Source: Pelargonium nanum (Eukaryota > Streptophyta > Magnoliopsida > Geraniales > Geraniaceae). From it: a stretch of DNA of 20,460 nt. The DNA lies in contig JAYMTF010001960.1 in NCBI GenBank assembly GCA_036897485.1, positions 1 through 20,460 on the forward strand, given 5' to 3'. Made by a program: the position numbers and the translations under genes. Below are positions 19,427 through 20,460 of this stretch, one piece after another. Numbering within the stretch: position 1 is the stretch's first letter; every line of letters starts with the position of its first letter. Below the pieces are notes generated by a model, which worked only from the letters and a program-made list of their open reading frames with translations, was not told the origin of the DNA and ran no database searches.

Positions 19427-19647
19427 TAGAGCTGGCAATTTCAATTTTTGAGTTTGGATTTGTTAAAAGTTAGCTCAAATTCTGCTCGTAAGGGTTTCAA
19501 GTTTATTCAGCTTTGAGGCCGAGGATCATGTCGATTTCACTTTTTATGTATTAAATGTGGGAATGTGTACGGGTTCATCTAACCCCCCAAAATTTGTCGG
19601 GTCTGATTTTGGGTGTTTGCGTGTTCAGATCCAAAATGGCAGCTCTA
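19427..19647. mobile_element. MITE with terminal inverted repeats (hAT-like)
   Basis: Left end TAGAGCTGGCAATTT and right end, on the opposite strand, TAGAGCTGCCATTTT match at 13 of 15 positions, bounding 221 bp without coding capacity. The ends resemble the (C/T)AGGGGTGGCAA termini of common plant hAT-type MITEs. The flanking 8-mers AGGAAAAT and TCCAAAAT agree at 5 of 8 positions, compatible with a decayed 8-bp target duplication. Superfamily is an inference. A relative lies at 15000 and a similar terminus at 6781-6796. Confidence 0.65.
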
Positions 19648-19799
19648 TCCAAAATAGTATACTATAAGATTATGTTCGTAAAATATTAATGAATTTTTAT
19701 AGCAAGATATTTATTTTAAACCAAAAATACAAGCGAAAACAAACATTTTTGAAGAGAGTAATATTTTTCTTAATTTGATTTGTGAAGTCAAACAATGCT
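19648..19799. other. AT-rich spacer
   Basis: Nothing recognised. Confidence 0.5.
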
Positions 19800-20230
19800 T
19801 TGGTCTTAACAAGTAGGAGTGACAGGCTGGGTTATGTAAATGAGCCTGGGAGGGTTGATTAAGGTCCGGTCCAGATGAGAAACATAGAAATCATCGAAAA
19901 GGGCAAGATCGGAAACATATAACAATAAAAACGGAAAGGATCTGAAAAAGCACCTGCCGTGAGAGAGTAGGTGGCGACCGTCAAAAACTTGGGGAGAAAG
20001 AAAAGCGAAAAAGTGGTTATACAAAACCCGTGGTTGGTTGAACCTTTGGGAAAACGAAAAACCGAGAGCGACACAAAAGACCGGCTCCATTAGGGGAGGG
20101 TTTGGGGTCATTTTGGAGATTTCGATTAGGACCTTCTGGTTTGGCTTTTTTGGTATGGTATCACCTGCTTTTCTCTCACCCGTCCCTTTTTCTTTTCTCA
20201 GTGTCACGTGACTTTCCATTTCATGCACAT
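19800..20230. other. GC-richer unassigned block with a G-box
   Basis: More GC-rich than its surroundings, with a minus-strand frame open for 140 codons (20228-19806) that matches no family I recognise. On the minus strand it begins with CACGTG (20205-20210, a G-box core), is pyrimidine-rich with runs such as CCTACTCTCTCACGGCAG, and has GGCAG-GTGCTT (near 19952) that could be a splice donor. It could be a leader exon or promoter of an unseen transcript, including an alternative start for the aldolase gene 1.1 kb downstream. It could also be repeat-derived. Confidence 0.3.
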
Positions 20231-20268
20231 CTCACTCATTGTTTGGATTTAATTAGCAATTGACCAAA

Positions 20269-20460
20269 TACTCCCTCCTTCCCAAAATGAGTGTCCTGTT
20301 TGTCTAAATTTTTTGTCTCAAAATGAGTGTCATTTTTCTATTTTTAAGTTATTATATTATTGTTTTTCCCATATTACGTTTACCACTAAGTGTTTCAAAT
20401 GAATTGCACATGGGCAGATCTGAACTGCACATGGGGTGTAGGTGGGAAAGTGATGGTAAT
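20269..20460 (+). mobile_element. Stowaway-like MITE, cut by the window edge
   Basis: TA followed by CTCCCTCCTTCCCAAAATGA matches the widespread plant Stowaway terminus (CTCCCTCCGTCCCAAAATAA...). The word AAAATGAGTGTC recurs at 20284 and 20320, as is usual in these elements. The other end is not in the window. Confidence 0.6.

Overview
This window is nuclear DNA of a eudicot plant. It is AT-rich and mostly non-coding, with GT-AG introns, plant-type TATA boxes, many short transposon relics and two well-supported genes. Species cannot be read from the sequence.

Layout. (1) 1-9430 is about 9.4 kb without a confident gene. It holds a weak 64-codon ORF (908-1102), a decayed Ty1/copia RNase H tail (1689-1988, minus), a candidate solo LTR of about 960 bp carrying a degenerate ~50-bp tandem repeat (7251-8208), and a frameshifted RNase H-like (RVT_3) relic (8781-9124, minus). 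Small inverted repeats and microsatellites lie between them. (2) 9439-11754 is a two-exon trihelix transcription factor on the plus strand, 571 aa, matching the PETAL LOSS (PTL) type of the GT-2 clade. Its leader contains upstream ORFs, one of which overlaps the main start codon. (3) 11755-16350 is a 4.6-kb tail-to-tail spacer with microsatellites, CGTGT-rich repeat DNA and a decayed MITE. (4) 16365-18860 is a three-exon cytosolic class I fructose-bisphosphate aldolase gene on the minus strand, 358 aa and complete, with a TATA box, a telo-box and an internally duplicated first intron. (5) 18860-20460 lies upstream of the aldolase gene. It holds a MITE-like hairpin element, a complete small MITE with terminal inverted repeats, an unexplained GC-richer block with a G-box, and the start of a Stowaway-like MITE at the window edge.

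The two genes do not share a pathway: PTL-type factors repress growth between organs in flowers, and the aldolase is a housekeeping glycolytic/gluconeogenic enzyme. Their adjacency is notable because, from memory, Arabidopsis PTL (At5g03680) lies next to a cytosolic aldolase (At5g03690, FBA4). The locus therefore looks like conserved microsynteny expanded by transposon debris. I found no tRNA, rRNA, CRISPR array or evidence of a new multi-gene system. The most informative unusual items are the uORF arrangement, the two RNase H relics, the ~50-bp repeat array, the shared MITE family and the intron duplication.
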